Notes: generated from the letters alone by a model not told the origin. 8,464 nt of DNA from Chloroflexota bacterium (GCA_025355255.1 JANYAA010000384.1:1-8464); one strand, 5' to 3'. Counted from the first letter of the stretch, positions 1 to 7,112 are shown. Made by a program: numbers and translations.

Positions 1-672
1 CGCGCGACGCTGGCGGCCGAGAATCCGGAGGCCGTCCAGGCGCTGCTGGACAACGCTGCCAAAGTTCGCGACGGGATTGCCGAGACGATCCGCACGGCGG
101 AGCTGGAACGCGCAGGCGCTCGGGCGAGGCTGGTGGACCGCGGCGAAGCCGGTCTTGCCGAGCGGCGCGACGCCCTTCTCACGGCCCGCGACGCCGTGGC
201 TCGGGAGCGTGAGGTTTACGACCGCGCCGCCGTCGCCCGACGTCTGCTGCTCGAGACCCTCAAGGCGGCCCGCGACGAGGCGCACCTCGCCTACATCGGG
301 CCGCTTCGGGAGCGCGTGGAGGCGCTTGGACGGATCGTCTTTGGACCAACGCTCGAGGTGGCGATCGGCGACACGCTCCAGGTGCAGCGCCGCACGCTCA
401 ACGGCACGACACTCCCGTTCGAGAGCCTCAGCGTCGGTGCCCGCGAGCAGCTTGGGATCATCACGCGCTTGGCATGCGCCATGATCGTCTCGTCCGAGGG
501 CGGTGTCCCTGTCCTGCTTGACGACGGTTTAGGCTGGTCCGACAAAGACCGTCTGGAGGCGATGGGCGCTGTGCTCAAGGTGGCTGGCGAGGCGTGCCAG
601 GTGATCGTGCTCACCTGCTACCCAGACCGCTACCGATCCGTCGGCGGCGCCCACGTGGTCAGGCTGGGGTAG
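1..672 (+). CDS. SMC/SbcC/YhaN-like AAA ATPase, C-terminal part (5' end outside window)
   Basis: The frame is open from base 1 to TAG at 670-672 (223 residues), so only the C-terminal end of a larger protein is here. Residues 1 to about 100 are charged and Ala/Arg/Glu-rich, as expected of a coiled-coil arm returning to the ATPase head. The C-terminal half of an ABC-type head follows: an ABC signature at 143-146 (LSVG, canonical LSGG) leading into REQLGIITRLA; a Walker B at about 171-175 ending in D174-D175; then QVIVLTCYPDRY from residue 200 and VVRLG at the end. This order is what I know from YhaN/SbcC-like ATPases, which often act with an SbcD/YhaM-type nuclease in DNA end processing. The Walker A half and any nuclease partner would lie to the left, so the exact subfamily and DNA role are inferred. 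The next gene is about 310 bases away and an operon with it is unlikely. Confidence 0.85.
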   Translation, partial: RATLAAENPEAVQALLDNAAKVRDGIAETIRTAELERAGARARLVDRGEAGLAERRDALLTARDAVAREREVYDRAAVARRLLLETLKAARDEAHLAYIGPLRERVEALGRIVFGPTLEVAIGDTLQVQRRTLNGTTLPFESLSVGAREQLGIITRLACAMIVSSEGGVPVLLDDGLGWSDKDRLEAMGAVLKVAGEACQVIVLTCYPDRYRSVGGAHVVRLG

Positions 673-839
673 AGCGGCTAACGGACACCCGTTGAGGTTG
701 CCGAGTCGCTCAAGCCCGCGCAAGCTCTGGCAGCAACGTTAACCTCGCGTTGGCCGAGCCCGTCAGCAACCTTCGCGCGGACCATGCATCCTTACGCGAT
801 GCGCCCCGTGTCCACCCCTAACGCTTGTCCGCAGGCTCG
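673..839. other. Intergenic spacer with no recognised gene
   Basis: This lies between the ATPase stop and the small ORF at 840. I found no convincing -35/-10 pair, no T-rich terminator and no RNA gene. A 5-bp hairpin (AACGG, loop ACAC, CCGTT, 680-693) sits 7 bases after the stop, but it is weak and has no T tract. Short stretches such as GTTAAC (738-743) are more AT-rich than the surroundings and could hold promoter elements that I cannot assign. The promoter of the downstream cyclase is presumably here or inside the small ORF. Confidence 0.4.
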
Positions 840-986
840 ATGCTGACCGCTGTCTTCGCCGAGCCTGACCTCCGCCGCATCCAGTTGGCCTCGGCCATCT
901 CCACGACCGCACGGTGGTCCTATCTGGTCGCGCTGCTGGGCGTCGTGAGCGTCGCCGAACCCAGCGTGGCTGCGATCGCGGCATGA
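840..986 (+). CDS. Small 48-aa ORF resembling an MFS transporter N-terminus, overlapping the cyclase start
   Basis: ATG at 840 opens a 48-codon frame ending in TGA at 984-986. An in-frame TAA at 819-821 limits any upstream extension; a TTG at 825 is the only other start I noted. The peptide begins MLTAVFAEPDLRRIQLASA and continues into a hydrophobic stretch (about residues 26-48, WSYLVALLGVV then Ala/Val-rich). From memory, 'VFxxPDLRRxQLA' followed by a first membrane helix is typical of the N-terminus of some actinobacterial and Chloroflexota MFS transporters. A full transporter has about 400 residues or more, so this is either a decayed 5' remnant or a small membrane peptide. Its stop overlaps the cyclase ATG as ATGA, the usual geometry for translational coupling, and the cyclase has no clear ribosome site of its own. 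AGG at 833-835 is a weak site for this ORF. Expression is unproven and the MFS kinship is an inference. Confidence 0.4.
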   Translation: MLTAVFAEPDLRRIQLASAISTTARWSYLVALLGVVSVAEPSVAAIAA

Positions 987-3900
987 CGGGCGACCCGCAC
1001 CTGCGCGACCCGGGCGCCGAGGCCTGCCCCAGCTGCGGCCAGACAACCCCGTCGCGGTTCCGCCGATGCGGTTCCTGCGGCACAGAGCTGCGGCCTGACC
1101 TCGCCCGCGAGCTGCGCCGGCGCGTGACGGTGTACTTCTCGGACCTTGCGGGCTCCACCAAGCTTGGCGAGCGGCTGGACTCCGAGGCGCTCTACGAGGT
1201 GCTGTCGCGCTACTTCGAGGCGATGCGCGCCCCGATCGAGCGGCATGGCGGCACCATCGAAAAGCTCATCGGCGATGCCATCGTGGCTGTGTTTGGCCTG
1301 CCTGTGCTGCACGACGACGACGCGCTCCGGGCGCTCCACGCCGCAGCCGAATGCCAGACAGCGCTCGTGACGCTCAACATCGATCTGGAGCGGATCTACG
1401 GCGTGCGCCTGATCAATCGCACCGGGCTTGCGACGGGTGAGGTGGTGGTGGGCCTGCCCGGCCCGGGCGAGCACGTGCTCACGGGCGACGTGCTGCGGAT
1501 CGCGGCGGAGCTGGAGGCAGCCGCGCCGCCGATGGGCGTGCTGGCGGCCGGCGTGACGATCCGGACCGTGGGCGGCAGCGCCGTTGCGGCCGTCCAGCCG
1601 GCGGTGGAGCAGCCCGGCGCCCACGGTCGGGCCGACCTGTCGGACGCGTGGGAGGTGGTCCATCCCGAGGTGCTGGCGAAGTCAGCCGCAGTGCCGGCGG
1701 CTGTGGCGTCGCCCGGCGGCGGTGAGGAGCCGTGTCCCAACTGCGGTGAGGCCAACCCCGCCAGCTTCGCCGTCTGCGGGACGTGCGGCGCCAGGCTCCA
1801 CGAGGAGCAGGCCGTCTCCGAGTCGCGCAAGACCGTCACGATCGTCTTTGCGGACCTGCGCCCAGTCGCCCTCGATGGCGAGCCGCTGCCCGCCGACCGT
1901 GTCCGCGAGGTGGTCAGCCGCGGGTTCACCGCCGCGCGCTCGGTGGTGGAGCGCCATGGCGGGCGTGCGGAGAAGTTCATCGGCGACGCGCTGGTCGCCG
2001 TGTTTGGCCTGCCGGTCCTCCATGAGGACGATGCCCTGCGCGCGGTTCGGGCGTCACTGGACATCCACGCCGCGGTTGCGGACCTCAACGCCGACGCGCG
2101 CGGCGAGGGGGTGGCGCTGACCGCCCGGATCGGCGTCAACACCGGCGTCGCCGTCTCTGGCCACGCCACCAAGGGGCTGCACCTGGTCACCGGCGATGCT
2201 GTGAATACCGCGGCACGCCTCGAGCAGGCGGCGCCTGACGGCGGGGTCTACCTGGGCGACAGCACGTACCAGCTGGTGCGCGACGCGGTGGACGCCGCTG
2301 ACTCCATTTCCCTGCAGGTCAAGGGCAAGGCGGAGCCCGTCGTCGCCCATCCGCTGCGGGCGGTCACGGCCCGGGAAGGCCGCAGTCGCCGCCATAGTGC
2401 GCCGCTGGAGGGCCGCGAAGCCGACCTGGCCGAGCTCCGCAACGTCCTCCGCGACGTCGTCATCGGCGCCATGCCGGATCTCGTCACGATCATCGGCGAC
2501 GCCGGCATCGGCAAATCCCGGCTGGTCCGGGAGTTTGAGGCGCAGGTGGGCCACGGCGTGCAGGTCTTGCGCGGCCGCTGCCCCGCGTATGGCGGCACCA
2601 CGTTTCGGCCCATCGTGGAGATGGTTCGCTCCGTCGCGCATATCCGTGACGACGATACGCCGGAGCGTGCCCGCCGACGGATTGACGCCATCGTCCCAGA
2701 CCCGCGCATCGCGGATCGCCTGGCCGTCATCGCTGGTCTGTCGGACACCGCATATCCGCTTGCCGAGCTCTCATGGGGTGTCCGGCGCCTCGTCGAGGTG
2801 CTGGCCGAGTGGGGGCCGCTCCTGCTGGTTGTGGACGGGCTGCAGTGGGCGGAACCCGCGCTGCTGGACCTGCTGGAGCACCTGGTCACGGCCACCGCAG
2901 ACATCCCTGTGCTGCTGGTTGGCCTCGCGCGCAACGAGCTTCTGGAGGCACGTCCGGACTGGGCGCCTGGGAGTGGCCGGCGCATTGCGCTGGCGCCGCT
3001 CGACGATGCCGCGTCCGGCCGGATTGTTGACGACCTGCTTGACGGCGCGGCGGATCTGGGGAAGCTTCGCCAACGGCTGATCGCCGCTGGCCACGGCAAC
3101 CCGCTGTTTATCGAGCAGCTGGTCACCATGCTTCGCGAGAACAGCTCCCTGCGCCAGGAAAGCGGCCGATGGGTGCCAGCGGCGGCGGCCACGGAGCTCG
3201 CCCTGCCGCCGTCGATTGGCGCGCTGCTGGCCGCACGCGTGGATGCCCTGCCGCGCGACGAGCGGGCGATCATGGAGCGCGCGGCCGTCGTGGGCTACGC
3301 GTTTGAGCGTGAGGCGGTGATTGCGCTGAGCGAGGTGCTGCTGCGCGATGCGGTGGAGCCCGGTCTGGCGGCGTTGGCCAACCGCGGGCTCGTCCGGCCG
3401 GATCCGGACTTGCCGCCTGACGCCGGTGCCTATCGCTTCCACAACCAGCTGATCCGCGACGCGGCCTATCAGGGGTTGCTCAAGCGCTCGCGGGTGTCAC
3501 TGCATGAGCGCTACGTCGCCTGGTCCGACATGGCTGCCAACGAGCGCGGCCGACGACGCGAGTTTGACGAGGTCTTGGGCTACCACCTTGAGCAGGCCTA
3601 TCGGTACCGGCTGGAGTTTGGCCCCCCGGACGCCGCCGCCATCGTGGTGGGCCGCGACGGCGCCCGGCGTCTGGCCACCGGCGGCCGCCGCTCGTTCCGC
3701 CGGGGCGACATGACCGGCGCCGCTGGCCTGTTAAGCCGTGCCACGGCGCTGCTGGCGGAGCGGGACCCGGATCGGCTGGTGCTGCTGCCGGAGCTTGCGG
3801 AGGCGAACCTCGAGTCTGGCGAGTTTGAGCGCTGCGACGCCGTGCTCATCGATGCGCTGGCCGCATCGGCGGCTGCGGGCGACGAGGGTCTTGCTGCGCA

Positions 3901-4903
3901 CGCAAGCCTTGTCGGGGTGCTGCTGCGCTTCTACCAGGGCACAGACGGCGAGGGATGGAGCGGGCGGGCGACGGCCGCTGCGGAACACGCCATTGAGGTG
4001 TTCAACCGGCGGGGCGACGAGGCGGGGCTGACGCGTGCGTGGCGCGTCCTGTTTGGCGTCAACGGCACGGCGTGCCGCTACGGCGCTGCGGCGCAGGCTG
4101 CGACGCAGATCTTGGACCACGCCGCCCGCGCCGGCGATCCGCGTCAGGAGTCCCGCGGCGCAAGCGCCTACGCGCAGGCCTCGCTCTTTGGCCCAACGCC
4201 CGTCCCGGAGGCGTTGGCGCGGTGCCGGTCCATCCTCCGCCGCGTGGAGGGCGACCGCCGGACCGAGGCGCTGGTCCTGCTGGCAATCGCCGAGCTTGAG
4301 GGGATGGCCGGCGCCTTCGCGGACGCCCGCGCAGATTACGCCACCGCGCGCTCGATGCTCCTGGAGCTTGGCGCCAGCGTCTACGCGTCGTCCACCTCGC
4401 AGACCGCGTGGCGGGTGGAGCTGCTGGCAGGCGCGCCCGACGAGGCGGAGCGGCTGCTGCGCGCGGACCACGAGGCGCTTGACGCGATGGGCGAACGCTA
4501 CCTGCTCTCATCGCTGTCGGTGTTCCTTGGACGCGTGCTGCTGGAGCTGGGCCGCGTTGACGAGGCGGGCGTGATGGCCGCCCGGGCGCGCGAGCTGGCC
4601 GATGCCGACGACGTGGAGGCCCAGGCGCTCTGGCGCACGCTGGCGGCGCAGGTTGAAGCGCGCCGGGGTGCCGGCAAGGCCGCCGCAGACCTCGCGCGCG
4701 AGGCGCTCGTGGTGCTGGAGCCTGCGGACGCGCCCATCCTTCGGGCCGACGCGCTCGCGGCCCTCGCGGACGTGCTCGCCCTAACGGGCGCGGCCGAGGA
4801 AGAGGTCCGCCAGACCGTCGATGCGGCGCTTGCGCTGTTCGAGGCGAAGGGCGCCACGGCCGCCGCAGCGCATGTTCGCAGCAGCCTCGCGGCTAGCCGC
4901 TAG
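983..4903 (+). CDS. Tandem class III adenylate cyclase / STAND AAA ATPase / TPR signalling protein
   Basis: This is a 1306-residue, probably cytosolic protein with no signal peptide or membrane segment. Order: zinc ribbon 1 (C15, C18, C29, C32); cyclase domain 1 (about 46-245); zinc ribbon 2 (C251, C254, C265, C268); cyclase domain 2 (about 283-461); AAA/STAND ATPase (about 475-840; Walker A GDAGIGKS with K511, Walker B VVDGLQWAE with D618, GHGNPLFIEQL from 703, FHNQLIRDAAY from 819); Ala/Leu-rich TPR-like helices from about 893 to the end. The single-cyclase form of this architecture is common in Chloroflexota and Actinobacteria. Lys and Asp at the base-selecting positions (K94/D169, K331/D405) point to ATP as substrate, giving cAMP. 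Domain 1 keeps metal Asp54 and Asp98 but has R172 and E176 where the Asn and Arg should be. Domain 2 keeps N408 and R412 but has lost the glycine loop after D291. The second Walker B acidic residue is G619. ATG 983 was chosen because the zinc ribbon follows closely and it overlaps the upstream ORF as ATGA; the GTG at 914 would add only an Arg-rich tail unlike the family. The signal sensed is unknown. Confidence 0.93.
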   Translation: MTGDPHLRDPGAEACPSCGQTTPSRFRRCGSCGTELRPDLARELRRRVTVYFSDLAGSTKLGERLDSEALYEVLSRYFEAMRAPIERHGGTIEKLIGDAIVAVFGLPVLHDDDALRALHAAAECQTALVTLNIDLERIYGVRLINRTGLATGEVVVGLPGPGEHVLTGDVLRIAAELEAAAPPMGVLAAGVTIRTVGGSAVAAVQPAVEQPGAHGRADLSDAWEVVHPEVLAKSAAVPAAVASPGGGEEPCPNCGEANPASFAVCGTCGARLHEEQAVSESRKTVTIVFADLRPVALDGEPLPADRVREVVSRGFTAARSVVERHGGRAEKFIGDALVAVFGLPVLHEDDALRAVRASLDIHAAVADLNADARGEGVALTARIGVNTGVAVSGHATKGLHLVTGDAVNTAARLEQAAPDGGVYLGDSTYQLVRDAVDAADSISLQVKGKAEPVVAHPLRAVTAREGRSRRHSAPLEGREADLAELRNVLRDVVIGAMPDLVTIIGDAGIGKSRLVREFEAQVGHGVQVLRGRCPAYGGTTFRPIVEMVRSVAHIRDDDTPERARRRIDAIVPDPRIADRLAVIAGLSDTAYPLAELSWGVRRLVEVLAEWGPLLLVVDGLQWAEPALLDLLEHLVTATADIPVLLVGLARNELLEARPDWAPGSGRRIALAPLDDAASGRIVDDLLDGAADLGKLRQRLIAAGHGNPLFIEQLVTMLRENSSLRQESGRWVPAAAATELALPPSIGALLAARVDALPRDERAIMERAAVVGYAFEREAVIALSEVLLRDAVEPGLAALANRGLVRPDPDLPPDAGAYRFHNQLIRDAAYQGLLKRSRVSLHERYVAWSDMAANERGRRREFDEVLGYHLEQAYRYRLEFGPPDAAAIVVGRDGARRLATGGRRSFRRGDMTGAAGLLSRATALLAERDPDRLVLLPELAEANLESGEFERCDAVLIDALAASAAAGDEGLAAHASLVGVLLRFYQGTDGEGWSGRATAAAEHAIEVFNRRGDEAGLTRAWRVLFGVNGTACRYGAAAQAATQILDHAARAGDPRQESRGASAYAQASLFGPTPVPEALARCRSILRRVEGDRRTEALVLLAIAELEGMAGAFADARADYATARSMLLELGASVYASSTSQTAWRVELLAGAPDEAERLLRADHEALDAMGERYLLSSLSVFLGRVLLELGRVDEAGVMAARARELADADDVEAQALWRTLAAQVEARRGAGKAAADLAREALVVLEPADAPILRADALAALADVLALTGAAEEEVRQTVDAALALFEAKGATAAAAHVRSSLAASR
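1019..2365 (+). repeat. Protein-level tandem duplication of a zinc ribbon + cyclase unit
   Basis: Unit 1 is about 1019-1726 and unit 2 about 1727-2365. Matching landmarks sit at an almost constant offset: zinc-ribbon Cys 15 and 251 (236), metal Asp 54 and 291 (237), Lys 94 and 331 (237), metal Asp 98 and 335 (237), base-site Asp 169 and 405 (236). This indicates duplication with very few indels. The stretch around the second metal Asp is nearly the same in both units (IGDA, AVFGLPVLH), and GTGTTTGGCCTGCC is identical at DNA level. The C-terminal tail differs: unit 2 keeps the usual VKGKAEPVVAHPL, while unit 1 has diverged over the equivalent stretch. The DNA is otherwise well diverged, so the duplication is old. 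Confidence 0.85.
4900..4903. other. CTAG palindrome shared by two convergent stop codons
   Basis: The cyclase gene ends with TAG at 4901-4903 on the plus strand. The kinase gene ends with TAG read on the minus strand from 4902 to 4900. The palindrome CTAG therefore supplies both stops, and the genes overlap tail to tail by 4 bases. No terminator hairpin can lie between them; transcription must end inside the opposite gene or by Rho. Confidence 0.95.
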
Positions 4904-5823
4904 ACAAGCTCGGCCGCCGTCTCGAGGAGCGGTCTGGCGAGATGGGCGGCTCCAAGGTTGAGCGCGTGGAGTCCGGAGGAGACCCGCTCGAGGTACGCCC
5001 AGTCCTGGATGGCCGCGCCCTCGATGCCTGTCGCGGCGGTCAGCACCGCCGCGTAGCTCGCCATGAGCGCCCGCGGATCCTCGGAGGTCTTCAGCTCTGG
5101 GCACCAGTCTCGCAGCGCCACACCGAGGTCGTAGCCGGGATCGCCGACGAACCCGTCGGGGTCAATGAACACAAACCCCGTTTCGGCCCCTGGACGGGGC
5201 ACGGGTACACGGAGGACGTTGGCCGCCGCCGCATCGCCGTGCAGCATCACGCAGGCGGCGGGGTTGAAGGCCTCGGAGCGGCGGTTGGCGCCCGCGATCG
5301 CCTCGTCGCGCACCCTGGCGGGGCAGTCGGGCCCGAGCTTGCGCCAGAGCCGGTCAACGAGGTCGCGTAGCTCGGCCGCTTTGTCCACAGGCGCCGCCGC
5401 GGGGCCGGCCGCCGGGCGCGGAACCGTCCACGCCGCCACGGCGAGTTCGCCGATGATCACGAGCTGTTCCGGCGGCGAGAGGCCGCTGGCGCTGAGCGAT
5501 GTGCCCAAAGCCTCCAGGAGCATGGCCCCGTGCGCAGCGTCGTGCGCCAGCAGGCGAACGTAGCCGCGGCCAGCAGCGCGCTCAAGCATGCCGATCTCAT
5601 CCCGATGCGCCGGATCGGGGACGCCCACCTTGAGCACGACCCGCACCCCGCCCGCGGTTCGCCCAAACGCGACGAACGCGGCCGTTCCCCCCGCCAGCGA
5701 CCGGTCCAGCGTCACCCGCCAGCACGCCTCAAGTTCGGCAACGACCGCGGGCAGGTCCTTAAGCCAGCGGCGCCCCTGATCCCCGAGCGACTCCGTGCGC
5801 AACCGGACGATGGGCGAAACCAT
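4900..5823 (-). CDS. APH(6)-like aminoglycoside/hydroxyurea phosphotransferase family kinase
   Basis: This 307-residue protein is about 30-40 residues longer than typical APH(6)/StrB. It has the aminoglycoside-phosphotransferase fold signatures: the ATP-binding lysine in VVLKVG (K65); a middle segment ending MLLEALG (101-107), like StrB's MLLEYAG; the catalytic loop LHGDAAAAN (H195, D197, N202); and the metal-binding IDPDGFVGDPGYDLG (D221). The 'IDP.G.VG' pattern is typical of the streptomycin 6-phosphotransferase/hydroxyurea phosphotransferase family, which transfers the ATP gamma-phosphate to a hydroxyl of the drug. No membrane segment is seen, so it should be cytosolic. ATG at 5823 follows the upstream gene's stop by 15 bases in the same frame; there is no clear Shine-Dalgarno, so translation probably depends on the upstream gene. 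No mobile element is nearby, and this looks like a native chromosomal gene. Actual drug resistance is not shown; a housekeeping small-molecule kinase is equally possible. Confidence 0.85.
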   Translation of the reverse strand: MVSPIVRLRTESLGDQGRRWLKDLPAVVAELEACWRVTLDRSLAGGTAAFVAFGRTAGGVRVVLKVGVPDPAHRDEIGMLERAAGRGYVRLLAHDAAHGAMLLEALGTSLSASGLSPPEQLVIIGELAVAAWTVPRPAAGPAAAPVDKAAELRDLVDRLWRKLGPDCPARVRDEAIAGANRRSEAFNPAACVMLHGDAAAANVLRVPVPRPGAETGFVFIDPDGFVGDPGYDLGVALRDWCPELKTSEDPRALMASYAAVLTAATGIEGAAIQDWAYLERVSSGLHALNLGAAHLARPLLETAAELV

Positions 5824-5838
5824 GTCGAGCCCAGGCTG

Positions 5839-7104
5839 CTAGAACCCCTTGATCGACCCGTTCGCCGGCGATTCGAGGACGGCAGTCCAGTTGCCCGCCT
5901 CGTCGTGGGTCAGCGAGACCCAGCAGAGCCCGGTGATCTCGGCGCCGCAGTTGTACTGGTGGCGGAACCGGATCTGCTCGTAGGCGTTGGGGTTGCCCGG
6001 ATAGCCGTCGAGGAAGTGGATGACGCCCTTGGGCCGCGCGTCGTCATGATCGTCGTCATCATCGGGCGGCAGCAGGTCAGCCGACCAGGTGATGGTCCAG
6101 GTGAGGCCGCCGGGGATGGGCGCGCCGCCGGCGACATGCGCCACGGAGAGCTGGCCGAAGCATGTGACCGTGGCGAGGCACAGGTTGGAGTCCGTGTTGC
6201 CGACGCTGGCGAACACGCCCTTCGGGAACGGAGCGCCCGAGCGGATGGTGGTGGACTGCGACTTCGACATGCCGCCGGTGCCCGCCGCGCCGCACAGCGG
6301 GCTGACGTCCTTGTTCGAGAGCGACAGCGACTTGCCGCCCAGAATGTATGAGCTGACGCCGCTGCATGACGGCTTGCCAACGGTGAGCTTGCTGTAGGTC
6401 ATGAACAGGTCGTAGTCGCCGTCGTTGTGCGGCTCGAAGAACTTGACCGAGAACCACGGCTGGAACGTGCCGGGCGCGGAGGTGGCGACGACGATGCGCA
6501 AGGTCACGGACCGGCCGGCGGGCACCGTGCCGATGATGCACGCGAGGCCGTCATACAAGTCCGCCGCCAGCCCCGGCGTCGCGGACAGCGAGCAGGCAAC
6601 CGGCAATGCGGCCGCGTTGTCGAGGATCTCGACGGCCTGGTAGTTGAGCCCGGCCGGCAGGCTCGGGATGCAGTCGCCCGTCCTCCAGGTGCAGAGGGCG
6701 CGGTCGCCGGAAACGGGGTACGCGGGCTTGGTGGGGATTGACTTACGCGGTACGCGTGTCGGCGCCTTGGTGCCCCCCTTGATCACGAGGTGGGTCAGCG
6801 GATCGGCGGTGATGTTCTTCACCACGATGTCTGTGACCGTGGAGCTGCCAGCCGTCACCGGCGAGAAGCTGTTCTGGCCGGCGATCGTCCGCGAAGCTGT
6901 CTTGTAGCCGCCGCCCGTGCCGTAGGGGTAGGCGAACGGCCAGCCGTCAGGCGAGGGGCACGCCGTGACCCCTGCAGGACACCGGGCGGACCCGAAGTAC
7001 ACGTCGCCGCGGATGGCCGCCGCGGTGGTGGGGACAGCGCCAAGCGCCGTGAGCGTGAAGATGCCGATGAGGACGGCCGCGAAGCGGACGCGAAGACGAT
7101 GCAC
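5839..7104 (-). CDS. Secreted cysteine-rich protein of unknown function
   Basis: I do not recognise this 421-residue protein. It starts at GTG 7104, chosen because AGGAG lies 8 bases upstream. Residues 1 to about 30 form a clear Sec signal peptide: Arg-rich start, hydrophobic core AAVLIGIFTLTALGAV, and TTAAA before the likely cleavage. The mature part has 12 cysteines, often in close pairs (CPAGVTAC, CTWRTGDC, CLATVTC, CGAEITGLC), which suggests extracellular disulfides. Residues about 88-110 (TDIVVKNITADPLTHLVIKGG) resemble the beta-strand pattern of DUF11/Ig-like surface domains, and STTIRSG and LTWTITWSADL also look like beta strands. An acidic run, DDDDDHDD (348-355), could bind cations or act as a linker. 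There is no C-terminal membrane anchor or LPXTG, so release or loose wall association is likely. The kinase gene follows after 15 bases, probably as an operon. Role unknown. Confidence 0.8.
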   Translation of the reverse strand: MHRLRVRFAAVLIGIFTLTALGAVPTTAAAIRGDVYFGSARCPAGVTACPSPDGWPFAYPYGTGGGYKTASRTIAGQNSFSPVTAGSSTVTDIVVKNITADPLTHLVIKGGTKAPTRVPRKSIPTKPAYPVSGDRALCTWRTGDCIPSLPAGLNYQAVEILDNAAALPVACSLSATPGLAADLYDGLACIIGTVPAGRSVTLRIVVATSAPGTFQPWFSVKFFEPHNDGDYDLFMTYSKLTVGKPSCSGVSSYILGGKSLSLSNKDVSPLCGAAGTGGMSKSQSTTIRSGAPFPKGVFASVGNTDSNLCLATVTCFGQLSVAHVAGGAPIPGGLTWTITWSADLLPPDDDDDHDDARPKGVIHFLDGYPGNPNAYEQIRFRHQYNCGAEITGLCWVSLTHDEAGNWTAVLESPANGSIKGF

Positions 7105-7112
7105 GTGCGAAA

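Noticed and set aside
680..693. Hairpin AACGG-ACAC-CCGTT just after the ATPase stop as a terminator
   Set aside because: Only 5 base pairs, and no T tract follows; too weak to call.
914..982. Upstream GTG start giving a 23-residue longer cyclase
   Set aside because: The extra residues are an Arg-rich tail (MVLSGRAAGRRERRR) unlike the family's N-termini; the zinc ribbon begins soon after ATG 983, and the same DNA is better read as the MFS-like small ORF in another frame.
763..1161. Minus-strand open frame over the spacer and cyclase start
   Set aside because: Low-complexity Arg/Ser/Pro composition, no ribosome site or motif, and it overlaps the cyclase zinc ribbon.
1396..2190. Long minus-strand open frame opposite the cyclase domains
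   Set aside because: It is Arg/Ser/Ala-rich with no domain signatures, as expected from the complement of a GC-biased gene; the plus strand shows clear motifs.
6040..6063. GTC/ATC triplet run as a microsatellite
   Set aside because: It is the codon run for DDDDDHDD inside the secreted protein, with mixed GAC and GAT codons, so it is better explained as a coding acidic stretch than as a simple repeat.
5530..6351. Plus-strand open frame of 273 codons across the kinase/secreted-protein junction
   Set aside because: It overlaps two well-supported minus-strand genes and has no recognisable motif; long antisense frames are common at this GC content.
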